The translations under genes were made by a program, and so were the position numbers. Shown one piece after another: positions 38,155 to 50,088 of a stretch of DNA of 64,000 nucleotides. The DNA comes from Anticarsia gemmatalis (Eukaryota > Arthropoda > Insecta > Lepidoptera > Erebidae). The notes under the pieces were generated by a model. It was given only the letters and a program-made list of their open reading frames with translations, was not told where the DNA came from and did no database searches. Location: positions 4,154,001 through 4,218,000 of the forward strand of contig NC_134758.1 of assembly GCF_050436995.1 (NCBI RefSeq), in the 5' to 3' direction. Position 1 is the first letter of the stretch, and each line of letters opens with the position of its first letter.

Positions 38155-38345
38155 TGTTTTTTACTTATAACTTTGATGGCTTCAGTGACACGGTCGGTAG
38201 TGTATATACGATTGCTACGTGGGGGTCTCGGGTTTGAATTCCGGATCCAACTGATAATCAGTTTCTGAGTTTTTCTGACAATAGGGATGATGACTAATCT
38301 TGTTTTTTTAGTCCATCTAGTAGATTGTGAAAAATAATTACACAT
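38155..38345 (+). mobile_element. tRNA-derived SINE, subtype 2
   Basis: An A-box-like CGGTCGGTAGTGTATATACG and a B-box-like GTCTCGGGTTTGAATTCC are present, spaced as in a tRNA-derived SINE. It is related to the inverted copy at 25255 and lies just upstream of the TSPN gene's first exon. Confidence 0.55.
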
Positions 38346-38442
38346 ATTATATGTGCCATTTTTGTGCATAATCAAGTTATTACCGCGATACATTGAATTG
38401 AAAAGTTGCATGACGTCACGTTAGAGTATAACATGTACAACG

Positions 38443-38496
38443 CCGTGACGCCATTAGCCCCCTCCATAGTTATGGAGGGGGCTAATGACGTCACGG
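38443..38496. repeat. Near-perfect hairpin, 25-bp arms, GC-rich
   Basis: The arms 38443-38467 and 38472-38496 pair with one mismatch around the loop AGTT. The core is ATTAGCCCCCTCCAT. A TGACGTCA palindrome lies in the right arm and another at 38411-38418 just outside. It sits between the two TSPN genes. Confidence 0.75.
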
Positions 38497-39221
38497 TGAC
38501 ATTATGCTTTTAAAGTACGTCACTTTATTGGTCTTTAATAAAAAATAATACGTGTCTAATATTTTTAAATTATCTGACTGGCGGACTAATTATAATTTAT
38601 TTTCTATTACCTTGGAAACATCCCTATTCTGATCTAATTGCCTGGAGTTAAGAAGTTATCGTCGTAAATGTTTCTACCTGGAAGAGAGGGTCCAGTGCTG
38701 GACCTCTCACTGGTCGTGCCAGTTATCAGTGTGATAATACAGAGCCTTTGTGTTGTGCACACACTTGGATAGTGTAATAACAAAGTCCTGCACATAGGCC
38801 GGTGTCAACGAAACTCGTGTCTGTGGCCTCTCTTCTCTTCGCAGAAGAAAAATTTAGAATCATTGATTCCATAGTTAAATTATATATTTAGTAATTTACT
38901 TGCAAAGCGTTTACTTTTGGGCTAATATAATATACAATCCTATATATATATATCCTAGGGGTATATTTCCCTGGGATTGATATATTACTTCTAAAAATAT
39001 GTATGATTTAAAGTTTTCTTTTAGAATAGTTTGGCGTGTCCATGCACATTCATGGGTGAATATCAAAATGTACAAGATTAGCTCTCAAAATATGTTTTAT
39101 AAAGGCATAAAAAATATACAACATTTCGTATGCAAAAGTATATTCAAAATAGATTCACAGTGTTAAAATCTTTTGTTATAAAACTATTTCTGTTTATAAA
39201 ATATTTTCGTTATAAAATAAA
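38497..39221. other. Spacer between the two TSPN genes, nothing recognised
   Basis: AT-rich, with a short TATATA run near 38941. No exon or shared repeat was seen. It should contain the 3' UTR of the gene at 39222 and, apart from the SINE and hairpin nearby, the distal promoter of the gene at 34694. Confidence 0.4.
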
Positions 39222-42200
39222 TCATTTTACGTGATTAAGACGGTGCTTCGTTAATACATCCTGAATTTCTTTGTGAGCATTCAACCTATGTTCTAGGGGA
39301 AGCTCTCTCAGTTGTTTAGCGACAAGTCTCCCAATAATGTCGCATTCATCATCAGCCGCAGTTTGTGTTGTTGGTTTTAAATCTTTACGAAATAAGTCTG
39401 TTAATTCATGAATAGCTTTCTCTACATCATTATCTTCGCCTTTTTGAGGTGATTCTGTAGTTGTCGATGTTTTACGGACATTTTCTGTAGTCGATGTTGT
39501 ACTAGTAGCATTCACAGTATTCTGTCGACTTTTTAATGGCTGAAAAGTTAAAGTAAACGTCAAAATGGCGAGACATTTTAATTACATTTAAATAACTCTC
39601 ATCAGTAGCAATATTTGATAGAATCGTTATTATGGCATCCCTTAATAATTGATAATGTATAAATATAATCTATCAAATTAGAGTGATGTAAGGATAAAAT
39701 ACAAGCGCTTTAAAATCTTGTGATTTATCTTCATCTTGTAGTTGAGAAACTGTTGTGTGTTTCTCATCTACTATCTGAAACTGACTAGCTATCGAGACAT
39801 TTTGTATGAAAATCTGATTAGCGCCTCAACTGGGCTCTGTAGGAACTATTTTTGCAATAGATTTTAAATGTCAATCTCTCAATGCTCGATAGTACCGACT
39901 GTACAGAATTTCGATACTGCTCAATGTAAAAAATATTCACCTTGCAAACCTTTCCTATAGTCTCTTCATATATGTAATAATAAATCTTGATTTCCTGTAT
40001 GGTTACCTAGAAATGATAAAAATACATGTTATTCCGATAGATTAATTATAAGTCGTTTTTTATCTGTACTGTAAAAACAGTAACAATCGTATCAGCCTAG
40101 CCTTTCTTCCACCAGTCTTACCGGATGCAGCTGAATACCACGTATTTTAGAATGTGCAACTTTTTGTCGGGCCTCCACAACCCAGTTACCAGGGTTATAA
40201 CACGATACCGTTCGGTAAGACTGGTGTGCAGACATTCAAGCTTCTGACAACTTTTAACAACTGTCGACATCAGCCACACACTCTTTACAGCATGCTCTTG
40301 AGAGAAATCATGTTGTATCGACCTAAGCAACGTGAGATAAGGATAAGAAGAAAAACCTGTACACAACGGTGAAAGAAATGAAACGCTTACCCCGAAATTC
40401 TCTTTTGAAATAGCGTATTTTCCTTCAGACAATAATTCCAGCTCAAAAAATGGGTAAGGAGATCCTTGAAATTTAGATACACCAATTTCTTTACAATTTA
40501 TTGTTAAAGATGCTTCGTCGGTGAAGTTTAGTCCTACTGCAACTTGAGTCCATTCGTTTTCCAAAATGTCCGAATAATAGAAGTGAGCGATTCCAGAACC
40601 GTAGTACAAAGATATCTTTGTGACGTCACTTGTAGCGGGCGCGAAACAAAGAGTCATATGAGGCAAGCTTTGTCTTTTAAAAGAAAATAGACACCAGTGT
40701 TTGCCATGATCAGTGATTTTAAACGTTGATGTGATTATAAATTGATTGGAAAACGAATATTTATAACGATTATTTCTAAAAGGTAAAAACTTGTTGTTAG
40801 GGCCAGTTTCAAAATAAAATGCCCGGTCGCTGTCTTCTACGCCACCGACAATTTTATCTTGAATCACACTTGTGTTTGGCAGGAGACTATGTTCTACCGT
40901 TTCTGCAACATAAACAATATTTTGCCTGAAATATAATACGTATAATATACACCTTATCATAAATATACTAACTTGCTTTAAAAAATCTATAGTGTATATC
41001 TTATACCTTATATTACATATTAACACACTTGTTATACCCGAAGGATTAGGCAGAGATAACAAAAACACCCAAGTTTGCCGTCAACTATGTAGTCCCAAGT
41101 AATAGGGGGCAAGCCTTTTGCCATATCACCAGGCACAAAGTCTACTCTTAAAAATATTCTAATATCAATTAAAAAGACCAATAGAACTTTACCGGGGAAT
41201 CGAACCCGCCTCGTCTTAAACAACAGTCCGATAACTACAGAATACACCAGAGAGGTAGCCGGTTATAAAACTTCAAATAATTCAAACATTGTTTTCTTTG
41301 GAGTCAAGTTAGCTTTTGAGTACTTAATAAATGTATTACCAACATACGCTGAAGCACTATGCAGTCCCAGTATTACTAAAATGAGGATGGTATATCTGAA
41401 ACAACACATATTAATCCATGTTTAAATAGGCCATACAAACTTGTCAATCAAGGCGAAGCCTGGATCATGACACTACTTTAAATTTAAATTGATGTATATT
41501 TGACAGACTCAGTGGCGCAGTGGTTACGGTCATCACGCCGCTACCATTGTGACGGGTTCGATTCCCACACGGAACAACTAATAATTGTTTCGGGTTTGAT
41601 TGTGTTTGTGTCCGTTGTTTGTATGTTTGTAAAAGTCCCCACGACACAAGAACAATTCTTAGGGCGGGAGTTGTTTTATAAAAGAAAAAAAAAGTTACTT
41701 TACTATATGCAAGAATTTATTTAAACTATCCAAATATGAGAACAATATACAGAACACCTTATTATATCACTCTTATAGCTCGGCATAACGAACAAGCACA
41801 AGCCTGACAGCTTTAGGTGCCTTTTAAGGCACGGTCGCCTACAATCTTTATTACCTAACAACGAAAATCATTGAAAACTACACAACTATATAATATAACA
41901 TTAGCCAGCTACGTTATTTATCTTTTGATATTAAGTAAGTAATAATTTTTTTTTTCTCATGAATTGATAGGAGAGGCCTATAATTGGGTTGACTAGTATT
42001 GAACCAATTCTGATAGCGGAATTTATAAGTCGAATAATTATTGAAACACAACTCAATTATAAGTGCTTTAAACGATCGCGGAATAGAGATCTTGGCTTGA
42101 AAAGATCACGTAAGATCATAAATACACCCATAGTCAATAAATGAAAAGTAAAATTGAATAAAAATACGGTAACATAACTTTTTGTAGGTATTTACTTTAA

Positions 42201-42270
42201 GAATACATTTGAATAATATTAAACTAAAAAAAAATACTGAAAAGAAAATCACTTACAAATTGGACCACAT
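39222..42270 (-). CDS. Secreted TSPN/laminin-G-like domain protein with BESS-like C-terminus, copy 1
   Basis: Four exons on the minus strand: 42270-42257 (ATG), 41395-41340, 40902-40391 and 39539-39222 (TGA), giving 299 residues. The signal peptide is MWSNLYTILILVILGLHSAS. The TSPN-type domain (about 25-193) shows FSNQFIITSTFKITDHGKHW, MTLCFAPATSDVTKISLYY, NEWTQVAVGL and LTINCKEI. It is roughly 60% identical by eye to copy 2 in the core, with the same three cysteines. The last exon (195-299) has a Thr/Ser-rich linker (ATSTTSTTENVRKTSTTTES), then the BESS-like ECDIIGRLVAKQLRELPLEH. The alternative donor GTATGT in exon 2 would put the next exon out of frame, so GTAATA at 41339 was chosen. Introns hold two SINEs, a family-B repeat and a MITE. 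An earlier duplication of the multiplexin N-terminal domain is a plausible origin (inference). Confidence 0.75.
39776..39918 (-). mobile_element. MITE-like repeat, family A, in TSPN gene intron
   Basis: In inverse orientation it reads CTAGCTATCGAGACATTTTG, GCGCCTCAACTGGGC, TTTTAAATGTCAATCTCTC, and a right end GTACCGACTGTACAGAAT. Confidence 0.7.
40095..40345 (+). repeat. Dispersed retroelement-like segment (family B), longest copy
   Basis: It begins AGCCTAGCCTTTCTTCCACC, passes through CCGGATGCAGCTGAATACCA and CAACCCAGTTACCAGGG, and ends CTTTACAGCATGCTCTTGAG. A related end piece lies at 49422-49475. It is located in the last intron of TSPN copy 1. The element class is unresolved. Confidence 0.5.
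41040..41262 (-). mobile_element. tRNA-derived SINE, subtype 3
   Basis: On the minus strand the head reads CTCTCTGGTGTATTCTGTAG and GACGAGGCGGGTTCGATTCC (B box). The body ends CTGCCTAATCCTTCGGG. It lies in intron 2 of TSPN copy 1. It is not a tRNA gene, because the acceptor and anticodon stems do not pair. Confidence 0.65.
41503..41697 (+). mobile_element. tRNA-derived SINE, subtype 1
   Basis: It has an A box TGGCGCAGTGG at 41513-41523, a B box GGGTTCGATTCCC at 41554-41566, a body shared with the inverted copy at 34485, and an A-rich tail (41680-41694). It lies in intron 1 of TSPN copy 1 in the antisense direction. Confidence 0.75.
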
Positions 42271-42673
42271 GTTGACTTTTAGTAAAAATTAACTAACGAT
42301 TAGCGTGTCGTAACCTGCCAGCTACTGGCCGCGGACTGTTTACAATATGACATATGACAATGATATTGCTGATAACTTTACGAATATAATTAAATATTAA
42401 GATTAGAGGAATTTAATTAATTTAGGAAACATATAACCGAGATTTATACAAATATTTTCGCTCCATGTGTGTTATAGCAGCGGTGAAGATGCCTAAGCAC
42501 CGCGCCGCAAACTTAGGTATTCGAAATTATCAACATTATTTAACTTAAACTAGGATGAAAATAACTCTATTCTACAAAATATGATACCAATGTGTCAATA
42601 CCTTAGTTATTCTAAAGCCAAACTTTCATCATCAGACTTAACAGACACTGTGATACTAAAAGCTAAAGACTAA

Positions 42674-42791
42674 CCCCCGGTTTCTGAGGTACATTTAGCG
42701 GTAGTTTATCTATTCAATAGCGTTTAAACTCATATTACAAAAACGGTATCAAATAGATAAACTACCGCTAAATGAACTCAGAAACCGGGGG
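42674..42791. mobile_element. PIF/Harbinger-like MITE with long terminal inverted repeats
   Basis: The ends CCCCCGGTTTCTGAG and CTCAGAAACCGGGGG lie within inverted arms of about 42 bp that differ at only a few positions. Both sides are flanked by TAA (42671-42673 and 42792-42794), a 3-bp target duplication typical of PIF/Harbinger elements. It is located upstream of TSPN copy 1. Confidence 0.75.
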
Positions 42792-42794
42792 TAA

Positions 42795-45007
42795 GCAACA
42801 CTTCACTTTATTGACGTCATATGAAACTATTAGTCTATATTGCGAGTCAAATCTAACTTCAAAACAATATAAATTTTGTTTCCAAAAACGGAAAGAATCG
42901 GAAACAATACTGTCTTGAATAAGTTCGACGAAAAATCTCTTACAGATCCCATTCAGTGAACCGATTTAAACAGCCCCACATCCACATTTCAAGCTTCGAA
43001 AGTATAACTTTAAAATATTTAGTAGCGTTTCGTAGCCACTGAATATTTCAATCCAAATTGATTTCAGCTATTCCGACTGCTTGTAATAAATTCTTTCGTG
43101 TTCGATTTGAAGTCTGCCTTGAGTTTCCATCTAGGCCTTATAGATTTAGTGTACGTTGTGGTGGAGGCGTAAAAAGCAGTTCAACGTTCCCGCTAGCGGT
43201 AGAGCATCTGTTGGGAAGACGGTTTTCTGACGATACCATTCGGCGGCGGATATTAGGACATCGCTCAATGCTGTCGCACGCCACCCTGATATACCGACTC
43301 GAATGAAGTACGGAATATCATAGTTCCTTATAGAATATTCTGCGTGGTGCAAGTTTTGAGATATATGATGTGTCTTACGCGTGTTCGAGAAATATTGGCG
43401 AGGAAATAAAATGCATATAGTTGATAGTTTGAAGAATTTTGGCCAGTTGTATCAAATTTCGGGACGTATTGGTGTAAAATAAGGATAGAGAATTGATCGG
43501 TGAACTTCATTACATTACATTTTACTTGCCTTACCCTACCTTACAGCTATTGTAGTTAATTACTACACAACTTTTATTCTAATATTTCCTTTAAAATAGT
43601 CTTTATTACTGTAAATGTCATCAGTGACTCGTAACTTTCATAACGTGAGCGAACAATAGCACCAAATAACTCAATGGAGCGATAACACTAAAACCATTTT
43701 CCAGAAAACCATTTTATCCACTAAATTTCGCGTTCTACATCCCTCATTCACGTCAAAGTTCCATTGAAGCCTTCATCGAAAGTAACCGGAGAATAACTCG
43801 GTAAATTTCTAAGACCTGACATCTCTAACCTTACCCTTATCCAGCCGGATTAATATATCTTCAGCAGCCATTGACCTTCGCCAGAAAAGCAAACTCAATT
43901 TGCTCGAAAACGAAAAAGAATATAAACTAGATAAAATATTGAAACTATAATTCCCAAAAGGCAGTTACAGTCAGTTTGATAAATAAAACATAGAACTTAA
44001 ACATTATGCAGTACGAATCGTATACGTAATAAATTTGACTACAATATCGGTATATGCAAATAAACGTATCCAAAAATCACAAGAGGAAAATAAAAGGAAA
44101 GGAGAAACAAAAAATATATGATAATCAAATGTACTGAAGACGAAGTTATATCAAACGCTGGAAGAGTTGATTCGGTCGTTCTTGAGATATCAGTTCCACT
44201 ATATTTATCCAGATTATTCATTGCTTTCCAAAATATATAGGAGCTTAAACGATTCGATCAAGTTTCGATACCGGGTTTTGGGTTTTGATATTGAAATAAT
44301 ATTTCATAACATTATACTTATTTTTATAAGATAAAATATTTTTACGATTCTGGAGATGAGGAACCAAATCAATCTTAGCAAGTTTTACAATCAGCTGCAA
44401 TATTTAAATGAAATTTGTACCGTACCGTACCTACTCCGTTATTTTAGTCTGACTCTGTAGTTCGGGTGAACAAATAAGGTATTCTAACTTTTAATTTTCA
44501 ATCGCGATTAAGACCCGTTACATTATAATATTATGAAATTTGTACCTCCAAGGATTTCCAAACTTACCTCACTAAAGACCCAAGATGTAAAAGTGCCAAA
44601 AGCAATTAATGAGTAGCAAGCGATGGGTCATAGTAATAAGAAAACGGTGGCAAAAATAATAGAGTTATCGGCATCCATCCTGTGTGGACAGATCATTAAG
44701 ACCGGACGGCTCTGACTGACGACGGCAGTTAGTAACACGTCACCACGCTAAAATGCCGCATGGATATTCAGTGACATGGAATAGTTTTGGTATTTTTTGT
44801 GAAACAGTAGTTTGGACTTTCATACTACTGTATAAGAAATGTATTGTGTAATATTATTTTGTCGTAATCTGTATAGTTTTTAGTGCTTGTTGTTGGCGCA
44901 GAATTATTATAATTAAAACGTAATGTCCAGAATAATATAAGGTGGTAGGTCTATTGAATAAGATAAAGCCTATAAATGTAATTATTAATTCCAATTATAT
45001 TTTAATA
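42795..45007. other. Intergenic stretch, nothing firmly recognised
   Basis: A short GC-richer patch at 43150-43310 gives open frames on both strands but matches no family known to me. The rest is AT-rich. Confidence 0.4.
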
Positions 45008-45130
45008 CTAGCTGACCCGACAAACGTTGTTTTGCCATAAAAAGTTCAGTGACATACACACTTACAGAAGAATTATATATACATATAAAGATACAGCAAT
45101 TTTTACATAATTAATGCAAGTTGACTATCT
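45008..45130 (-). mobile_element. Helitron-like 3' end (related terminus)
   Basis: On plus it starts CTAGCTGACCCGACAAACGT and TGTTTTGCCATAAAAAG. This is the inverse of a Helitron 3' end with CTAG terminus and an altered hairpin. The 5' end was not found, so this is a fragment or a distinct subfamily. Confidence 0.55.
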
Positions 45131-45149
45131 TTTCTGATTTAAGAAATCA

Positions 45150-45222
45150 TATTTGCGGTACAGTTTAAATGTCAAACTCTCGATACTTAAATGTACTGAT
45201 TGTACAGAATCGCACTACTTTC
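45150..45222 (-). mobile_element. MITE-like repeat, family A, fragment
   Basis: It contains GTTTAAATGTCAAACTCTCG and GATTGTACAGAATCGC. Only one end of the element is present. Confidence 0.55.
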
Positions 45223-45244
45223 AGTTACGTCTAGTTACTCGAAG

Positions 45245-45307
45245 ACTTGAACAGTATCATAACACTACCGTAGTAGTAGGAAATGTCCCGACTGATACTG
45301 TTCAAGT
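45245..45307. repeat. Inverted repeat, 15-bp perfect arms
   Basis: ACTTGAACAGTATCA at 45245-45259 pairs exactly with TGATACTGTTCAAGT at 45293-45307 across a 33-base loop. Confidence 0.6.
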
Positions 45308-48300
45308 TTAGTCCCCGTTGTTGTCTACTAAGATAACAGTCGTTAAGCCGTATCAAAGGCCTTTCGGGCAGCTTGAAAATCTTTGACACTAGGTTGGCCA
45401 CTAACCATACGATAAGAAAAGAAGAAATTTGGTAAATACAACGAAACATCAATAGTGTGCTAGCAGCAACATTTTAGCCGCCTAGTATCGAGTGCTAATG
45501 GGTTTAGAGGGTTAGTCCCTTGTAATTTCTGTGCTAATGTTTAGGCTATTAAAGCTAGAGCTTTACCTATGAATGGGTCACCTTTCAATCCACGCAAATA
45601 GGTCTCAACCAATTGTACTACAGGCACGGAGGATATTTTGATGTGGCTAATTGATTACTGAGGAAACTGTCAATCGGGATCTTTGAGTGTATTTCCCACT
45701 ATTCAAGAATACGATTTACATACTTTTATTATGTAATTGATGTCACTTTCTTTGAACATTCAGATCGTTAACGATTTTAAAACTGTCGCGATTTGTCCAT
45801 ATAATATAATAATGTAACGAGTCTTAATCGCGATTGAAAATTAAAGGTATTTAGATCGTGACAGACTAGTAGCATTGTGGATTCTTTCGTTAAAAGATTA
45901 AAGTTTCATCAAATATTGAAAAAAATGTCTTTGCTTTGATTTCAACAAGTGATTTTTTCATTTTTGTCGAAGATTGTTTAGCTCATTTCTAAGCAAAAGA
46001 TTAAAAACAAGAAAATTCTGTGCTCAACTTACCCTTCGATAATTTAACACAACGATAACGCATAACAACAACACATAAAGTTTTACTCTCGTAATACTAA
46101 CCTCAACAGAGTGAGAACAATATATCATTTAAAAAGAATGTAATAAATAAAAACAGTGCTCAAATAAAACAAGCTGTTGGTGTGAACGATGAATTTTCTT
46201 CTGACAGTGCAAGAGAAATAGTCCGACAAATGTACTGGCGTATTAATTTATTGTAGTTCGCTCACTTCTCATTGTGGTTTTTTATCTTTTTATTCCGTCC
46301 CTGTTTATGTGATGCGGTATTTTAAGCTCTCCTCTCTACATTTTGTTTTTGTAGTATATTTTATAACAATTTTGTAATTTGGTTCTTTTGTACTGGATAT
46401 TTTCTCTCATTCGAATAAAACCAAAAGCCTGGCAATAATTTTCACCGATTTATACAGCTCATGCATTCTTTTAGAATCCGTTTTGATTAGACAGTCGATG
46501 GTTATCAAAAGGATTGCCAAAAAGATGCACTAAAGAGACTTAAGCACTTTCTGCTATTTCCACAAACTTCTGATTTTCTTTAGTCTTATTAGGTATTTGA
46601 TATTTACAAAACATCGTTATTAAACAATTCATTGTTTAAGTTTTTTTTTTAAAGAGTCTTCTTTCGCAAGGTCAATCAGATAGCAAAGCAAAATAGTATG
46701 CACCATTAGGTCTAAGTTCTCGAGGACAAGTCCTCACTTAATAACTTAGCTAAGCAATTAACAGCTTTCTGTACGATCACAACTCAGCATGGATGCCAAC
46801 AAAACTCAACACACTACACTATCACGAGAACAGACAGTTAGCAACTTCATATTTATGTTTTCTACTGCAATAATACAGAACGGGGGATATTGCGCTAAGG
46901 AGATTGGTGGTTGGAATACGGCCAAATCTGAGGTCGCGAGCCCTTACTTTTTAAACTCGATCACAAATTATCGTAATGTTGTGAGGTGGTCGATTTTATG
47001 TTATAGCCAGTTTTGAAGTTCGTCTTAACATGTCTTTTTGGAGTACCGTGCTATGGAGGATGAATAAAAATTGGTCCCGTTTTTTTCAATTAAGATAACA
47101 TTCGTTAAGCCATCCCAAAGGGCTTAAACTAACCATACGATTAATCTAAACCAAATAGTAAGGTTGTTAAAACGGTTATTTTTTAGAAACCAGTATGAGC
47201 AGCATCTAAACGAATGTACGAGTTATGCCGTGTACCAGTTTTTTTTAATACAAATGCGAGTCGTTTCTTTTCTATAATAAATGCTTCATTACTTACGAAC
47301 TGTTCGTCCAAAATTTCATAAAATCGCGCCTTAGCCAAAAGTAAACGTGCAAGTACCGTATAATTTAACTTCAGTGCAAAAACTTTCGAGAACAAATAGT
47401 ACTAGGCAAGGAGTGCAATCTAGTCGACCTGTAGATTTTCAGCTTCAGAAGGCATATTAACTGTTCAGTTATTTTTTATTATCCGCCGCCATTACTTACT
47501 GACTTGCATTGTAATGTCTCTACTGTTAACGACATTTTGCTGTAGATATTGTTTTTGCAACTTGATATTTGTAGGTTATATATTATTTATTATACATATA
47601 ATAGATTGGGTTTTAAGAATACGAACTATAGAACAGAACTTTTTTAAAGAAAAAAACAGTTGTTGAACTCTCGGTACATTTGTACAGCGTTACGTTACCT
47701 CGTGAACTTACTACTACTATTACATTCTTTGCCTAAGGTAGATTTAGCTGCTACAACTTAGCATTATCAAAAGAGTAATCGTATTCGTAAAAATGTACGG
47801 CACACTAAAAAAATTGGTAACAATGTGAGTGTAGTGACAAATACAGATTAAGTTACTTTAAAAACAAAACACTCATGCACTCAAAACATTCGCGGATGAA
47901 ATCAATATTGGCACCAAAAATTGGTTTCGAAATTCACATACAGTACATATCTGGTTCAAAAATTGCAACTGAAACCAATATCAATCGTTGGATGTAACCT
48001 ATCTGCGGTTTCGACATGATTGTTCCGTGTTTCCATGTCGGTTTTCCATTGTTCAGCTCGCTACAGCTGTACTGAGTTTCTAGAATGAATTGTTTGAAGG
48101 AAACAATTTAATAAAGAACGATATGGAAATTCTTTTTAGGTGCTACCAAGTCGGACTAAGTGACACACTATTGAGTTCCTGTTTTATGACCTGCTGATAT
48201 TCGATAGATTTCAAATGTAGGAAACAATATGTCAGTCTGGCTGTTACCTGGTAGTTATTCAGAGAAAAACACTAATATGCAGTGGCGTGAAGAGTACCTA

Positions 48301-50002
48301 ACCTTTGTTCAACTGCCTCTATAAAGTAACTTTTCAGAAAAAACCATAAGCTACGAAAGTTTACGTTCGTAAAAATGTACCTGGTTCATAATCTGATATA
48401 ACTTCACATCTACAAAAGGAATCTGACTTTTTAAACGAATAACTCGCAAAGGTACAAAAACAAGATTAAATCAGAAAGCGTACGACAAACCTTGGCAAAC
48501 AAGAGGACCTTTGTGCAATCGAAGAAATTTCTCAGTCTTTTAAAAATGAGTGCTTAGCAAATTTGAGACGCGGGGCTCATAGATGCCGAGGTTATTACAA
48601 TCTTGTGGTGAATGCACTGTAGGTAACTCCGGCCAAGTCGCATTATGCCGCTCATTCCAACCGCTCTTATTGCAAATGAGCTCTGTGGCACTTCTCGAGA
48701 AATGCATCGGCGTGAGTGTGGAAATGGGAGCGGGATTGGAGACCTAATTTCAAAATGAGATTATTGTAATATTGCTTTTCAAGTGTCTGCATAGACTTGA
48801 TCGTTGGTGGAGATTTTTGATCATACTAGAACAACTTTGAATCATAGAACAAGCTTGGTACTTGTAGACTTTTTCTACTAGGAGAAAAGTCGCAACGAAT
48901 CGTGGCTCGCAAATATCTATGCGATGGCGATCGAAGACATCAATGCATAACGTCTACAAGGACCGCATTAATTTTAAATTCAAGCGTTATTCGAATGCAA
49001 TACGCCTTAAAATTGGTAATCACGAATTTAAGGGTGCTACCGTACTTATCAATTCATTAATTCAACTTTGAATAGTAATCACTATGTTTAGGTGTCTTTA
49101 TCCAATCTTTCAAATTTGTAGTGACGCAATGGTATTAAGTCTCTTTTTGGTAGCTTGCTGCAAAGACTGTAGCAATAAAACCCACACAAATAGTTGCATA
49201 ACAATTGAAGCAACTTTGTAAGGTTTTGGCATTTGTAGAATATGGTTTAAATCTGCACTAGATTTTCGGGTAGCTGTAGGTGTAATTATCTGGATTATGG
49301 AGAATCTAGACTGCTACTGGCAGCTGGTCTTTGCTTTCTAAAGTCATATTATGTAAGATTATTGGGATAAATAGTTAGCAATGATAACAAAACGGCTATT
49401 TAAAAAAACCTAGATCGAATCTCTTTACAGCATGCTTTTGAGAACGAAAACATTGGGATAAGGTTAAGACCAAGAGTTAGCAATGAAAAGGCAACACATT
49501 ATTCAAATTCAATTTTACTTTTGATTGTTATTCTTTTTCTTTATGAAACGTTGACATGTTATGGCACAGATTTTATTGAAAACTAAACATTAATAAAACA
49601 TATATATATTTTTTAATTTCACTTATTTTAATACGAATATTCTTATTTCTTCGTAACCAAAATAACTTTCTTTTTCTTTTCATTCAATTTCAAAATTCCA
49701 TGTTAAAGGAATGAACCACGCGCCAACATTTTTAACTTAATAATACTTGTGACTGTTTTTTTAAATATCTAATATTTACTTTTAGACTACTTTGGTGTAT
49801 TTCAGGAAATTACAAATTAATAATCTATAACTTTTGTGAATAAATGGAGTATTTACAGCTGTCTTCCTAAATTCTAAAATTAATTTCATAAATGCGTAAT
49901 TATTTTTGTCCGACATGTTTTAATAAAATACTTATAAAGATCATTAATCCTAAGAATTAGAAAAGCCTATCTAAAGTCGTATCCACATTTGCGTCTCGTA
50001 AA
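45308..50002. other. Long gene-poor stretch
   Basis: No exon with splice and protein-like support was found on either strand. The open frames present (for example 46789-47016 and 47183-47395) are not recognisable. The only shared sequence seen is a short family-B end piece at 49422-49475. Confidence 0.45.
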
Positions 50003-50088
50003 CAAAAAAATCAAATCCGAATTTCATACAGAATAATATATCGATAGCTAGTCAGTTGAGAATAGACGATAGTGGTAGAGATTGATTA
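50003..50088 (+). mobile_element. MITE-like repeat, family A, right-end fragment
   Basis: It contains TTTCATACAGAATAATATAT, CGATAGCTAGTCAGTTGAG and ACGATAGTGGTAGAGATTG, which is the family's right end. The left half is missing. Confidence 0.6.

Noticed and set aside
41163..41262. tRNA gene on the minus strand
   Set aside because: The same reasoning applies: the B box is present, but the cloverleaf fails and the sequence continues into a SINE body.
41503..41566. tRNA gene
   Set aside because: The A and B boxes are good, but acceptor and anticodon stems do not form and an A-rich tail follows; it is a tRNA-derived SINE.
43058..43352. GC-richer patch with open frames on both strands
   Set aside because: No splice signals or family match were found. 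It may be a repeat, but no second copy is in the window.
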